Origin: Anaerolineales bacterium
GTDB taxonomy: Bacteria; Chloroflexota; Anaerolineae; Anaerolineales; E44-bin32
NCBI GenBank assembly: GCA_030606845.1
Contig: JAUWFP010000111.1
Location: 1 to 7,011, forward strand
Reading direction: 5' to 3'
DNA: 7,011 nucleotides
Position 1 is the first letter of the stretch. The number at the start of each line of letters is the position of its first letter. Below, in pieces: positions 6,585 to 7,011 of this stretch. A program made the translations under genes and the position numbers. The notes below the pieces were generated by a model, which saw only the letters and a list, made by a program, of their open reading frames with translations, made no database searches and was not told the origin of the DNA.

Positions 6585-6667
6585 TGTCATTGCGAGGAGC
6601 CCAATAGGGCGACGTGGCAATCTCCGCGTAAGTCGCGAGGAGACTGCTTGGGTTCATTTTCGTTGAC
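6585..6667. repeat. Palindromic repeat element 3 (TGTCATTGCGAGG type)
   Basis: The left end TGTCATTGCGAGG is a variant of the element 1 and 2 end. An inner near-inverted pair is GCAATCTCC (6617-6625) and GGAGACTGC (6639-6647). The right end is degenerate, reduced to something like TTGACA at about 6663-6668. This subtype has a different core from elements 1, 2, 5 and 6, which carry AAATCCC. Confidence 0.6.
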
Positions 6668-6682
6668 AGGTTCTCACTTATC

Positions 6683-6777
6683 GTCATTCTGAGGAGCGTA
6701 GCGACAAAGAATCTCGTTCCCGGTAAGAAGCATATATCTGTTCGAAGACCGAGATGCTTCACTTCGTTCAGCATGAC
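6683..6777. repeat. Palindromic repeat element 4 (GTCATTCTGAGG type)
   Basis: GTCATTCTGAG (6683-6693) pairs with TTCAGCATGAC (6767-6777) with two mismatches. Inner arms are AAGAATCTCG (about 6707-6716) and CGAGATGCTT (about 6750-6759). The GGAGCGTAGCGACAAAGAATCTC pattern is a third sequence subtype of the same general design: outer TGTCAT-like ends and an inner AATCTC-like arm. Confidence 0.65.
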
Positions 6778-6809
6778 ATTAAGGGGTGGACTTCGTCACC
6801 TACGGATGG

Positions 6810-6877
6810 TGTCAGTTTCAAAGGAGGAGTCCTCGAGACCAGCATCACAGGGATTTCTCGCTGCGCTCGAAATGACA
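6810..6877. repeat. Palindromic repeat element 5 (degenerate left end)
   Basis: The right half is intact: AGGGATTTCTCGC followed by TCGAAATGACA, ending at about 6877. The left end TGTCAGTTTCA (6810-6820) is a mutated copy of TGTCATTTCGA. The inner left arm is not recognisable, so this is probably a decayed copy. Confidence 0.6.
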
Positions 6878-6902
6878 GTTTGAGGTGAAACATTCTATGT
6901 AA

Positions 6903-6950
6903 TGTCATTTCGAACCCCCGCCAGGGCATAATAAATCCCCGAGATTACTT
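6903..6950. repeat. Repeat element 6 (left half only)
   Basis: TGTCATTTCGA (6903-6913) is followed by ACCCCCGCCAGGGCATAATAAATCCCCGAG, given here only as landmarks: the small GC hairpin and the AAATCCC arm of elements 1 and 2. No matching right half follows; the terminator begins ten bases later. It is either truncated or a solitary half-site. Confidence 0.6.
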
Positions 6951-6959
6951 AATCAAAAA

Positions 6960-6983
6960 GGGGCTGCCTTTTTTGGCAGCCCC
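6960..6983. terminator. Rho-independent terminator, probably bidirectional
   Basis: GGGGCTGCC (6960-6968) and GGCAGCCCC (6975-6983) form a perfect nine-pair stem with a TTTTTT loop. On the plus strand only TT follows the stem, so it is a weak classical terminator for the upstream genes. On the minus strand the stem is followed by TTTTTGATT, a much better U-tract. A minus-strand TAA at 6993-6991 sits just before the hairpin, so it may chiefly terminate a convergent gene entering from the right edge. Confidence 0.8.
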
Positions 6984-7011
6984 TTCATCGTTATGGTGAC
7001 GAAGTTCTAGA

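Noticed and set aside
6388..6774. 128-codon minus-strand frame downstream of the methyltransferase
   Set aside because: It reads through three palindromic repeat elements; frames of this kind arise from the repeats themselves and do not form a plausible protein.
6294..6951. CRISPR array
   Set aside because: Repeat units are inverted, unequal in length, of several subtypes and unevenly spaced; there are no regular direct repeats with spacers.

Overview
The window reads as a chromosomal segment of a free-living bacterium, probably of the Chloroflexota (Anaerolineae-like). That placement is an inference from the overall look of the membrane protein, the zinc-ribbon gene and the dense TGTCATTTCGA-type palindromic repeats; no rRNA or marker gene is present to prove it. 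Base composition is mixed, and every plus-strand gene has varied codon use and ordinary bacterial start signals.

Layout. Positions 1-486 (minus strand) hold the N-terminal 162 residues of a family 2 glycosyltransferase that runs off the left edge. Positions 487-792 are a divergent intergenic region with a good TATAAT box just before the plus-strand genes. From 793 to 6289 five plus-strand genes follow each other closely: a small two-helix membrane protein with a C-terminal zinc ribbon (793-1146); a secreted or membrane-anchored DUF2207-like protein of 556 residues ending in a Cys-Ala repeat tail (1229-2899); a PqqD-like/radical SAM/SPASM protein starting at a GTG that overlaps the previous stop (2896-4269); a paralogue of that enzyme in which all cluster-binding cysteines have been replaced (4286-5461); and a class I SAM-dependent methyltransferase (5528-6289). 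Positions 6290-6951 contain no gene but six palindromic repeat elements, and a strong hairpin terminator lies at 6960-6983.

Main interpretation. The three central genes look like a RiPP-like peptide modification system in which the substrate is not a small precursor peptide but the cytoplasmic tail of a large membrane protein. The tail is seven cysteines alternating with alanine, split 4+3 by one glycine and ending GGGR. The radical SAM protein carries its own RiPP-recognition-like (PqqD-like) N-terminus, a CxxxCxxC cluster motif and a SPASM cysteine pattern. Its neighbour keeps the PqqD-like domain and the GGE motif but has none of the cluster cysteines, so it is best explained as a catalytically dead partner (substrate binder, scaffold or regulator). 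The tail gene and the radical SAM gene are translationally coupled: the enzyme's ribosome binding site is written in the codons of the tail's Gly-Gly-Gly. The logic resembles known systems where radical SAM proteins accompany a repeat-bearing target (for example the His-Xaa-Ser system), but I do not recognise this arrangement as a characterised pathway. The modification and its purpose (thioether links, metal binding, surface anchoring) are unknown.
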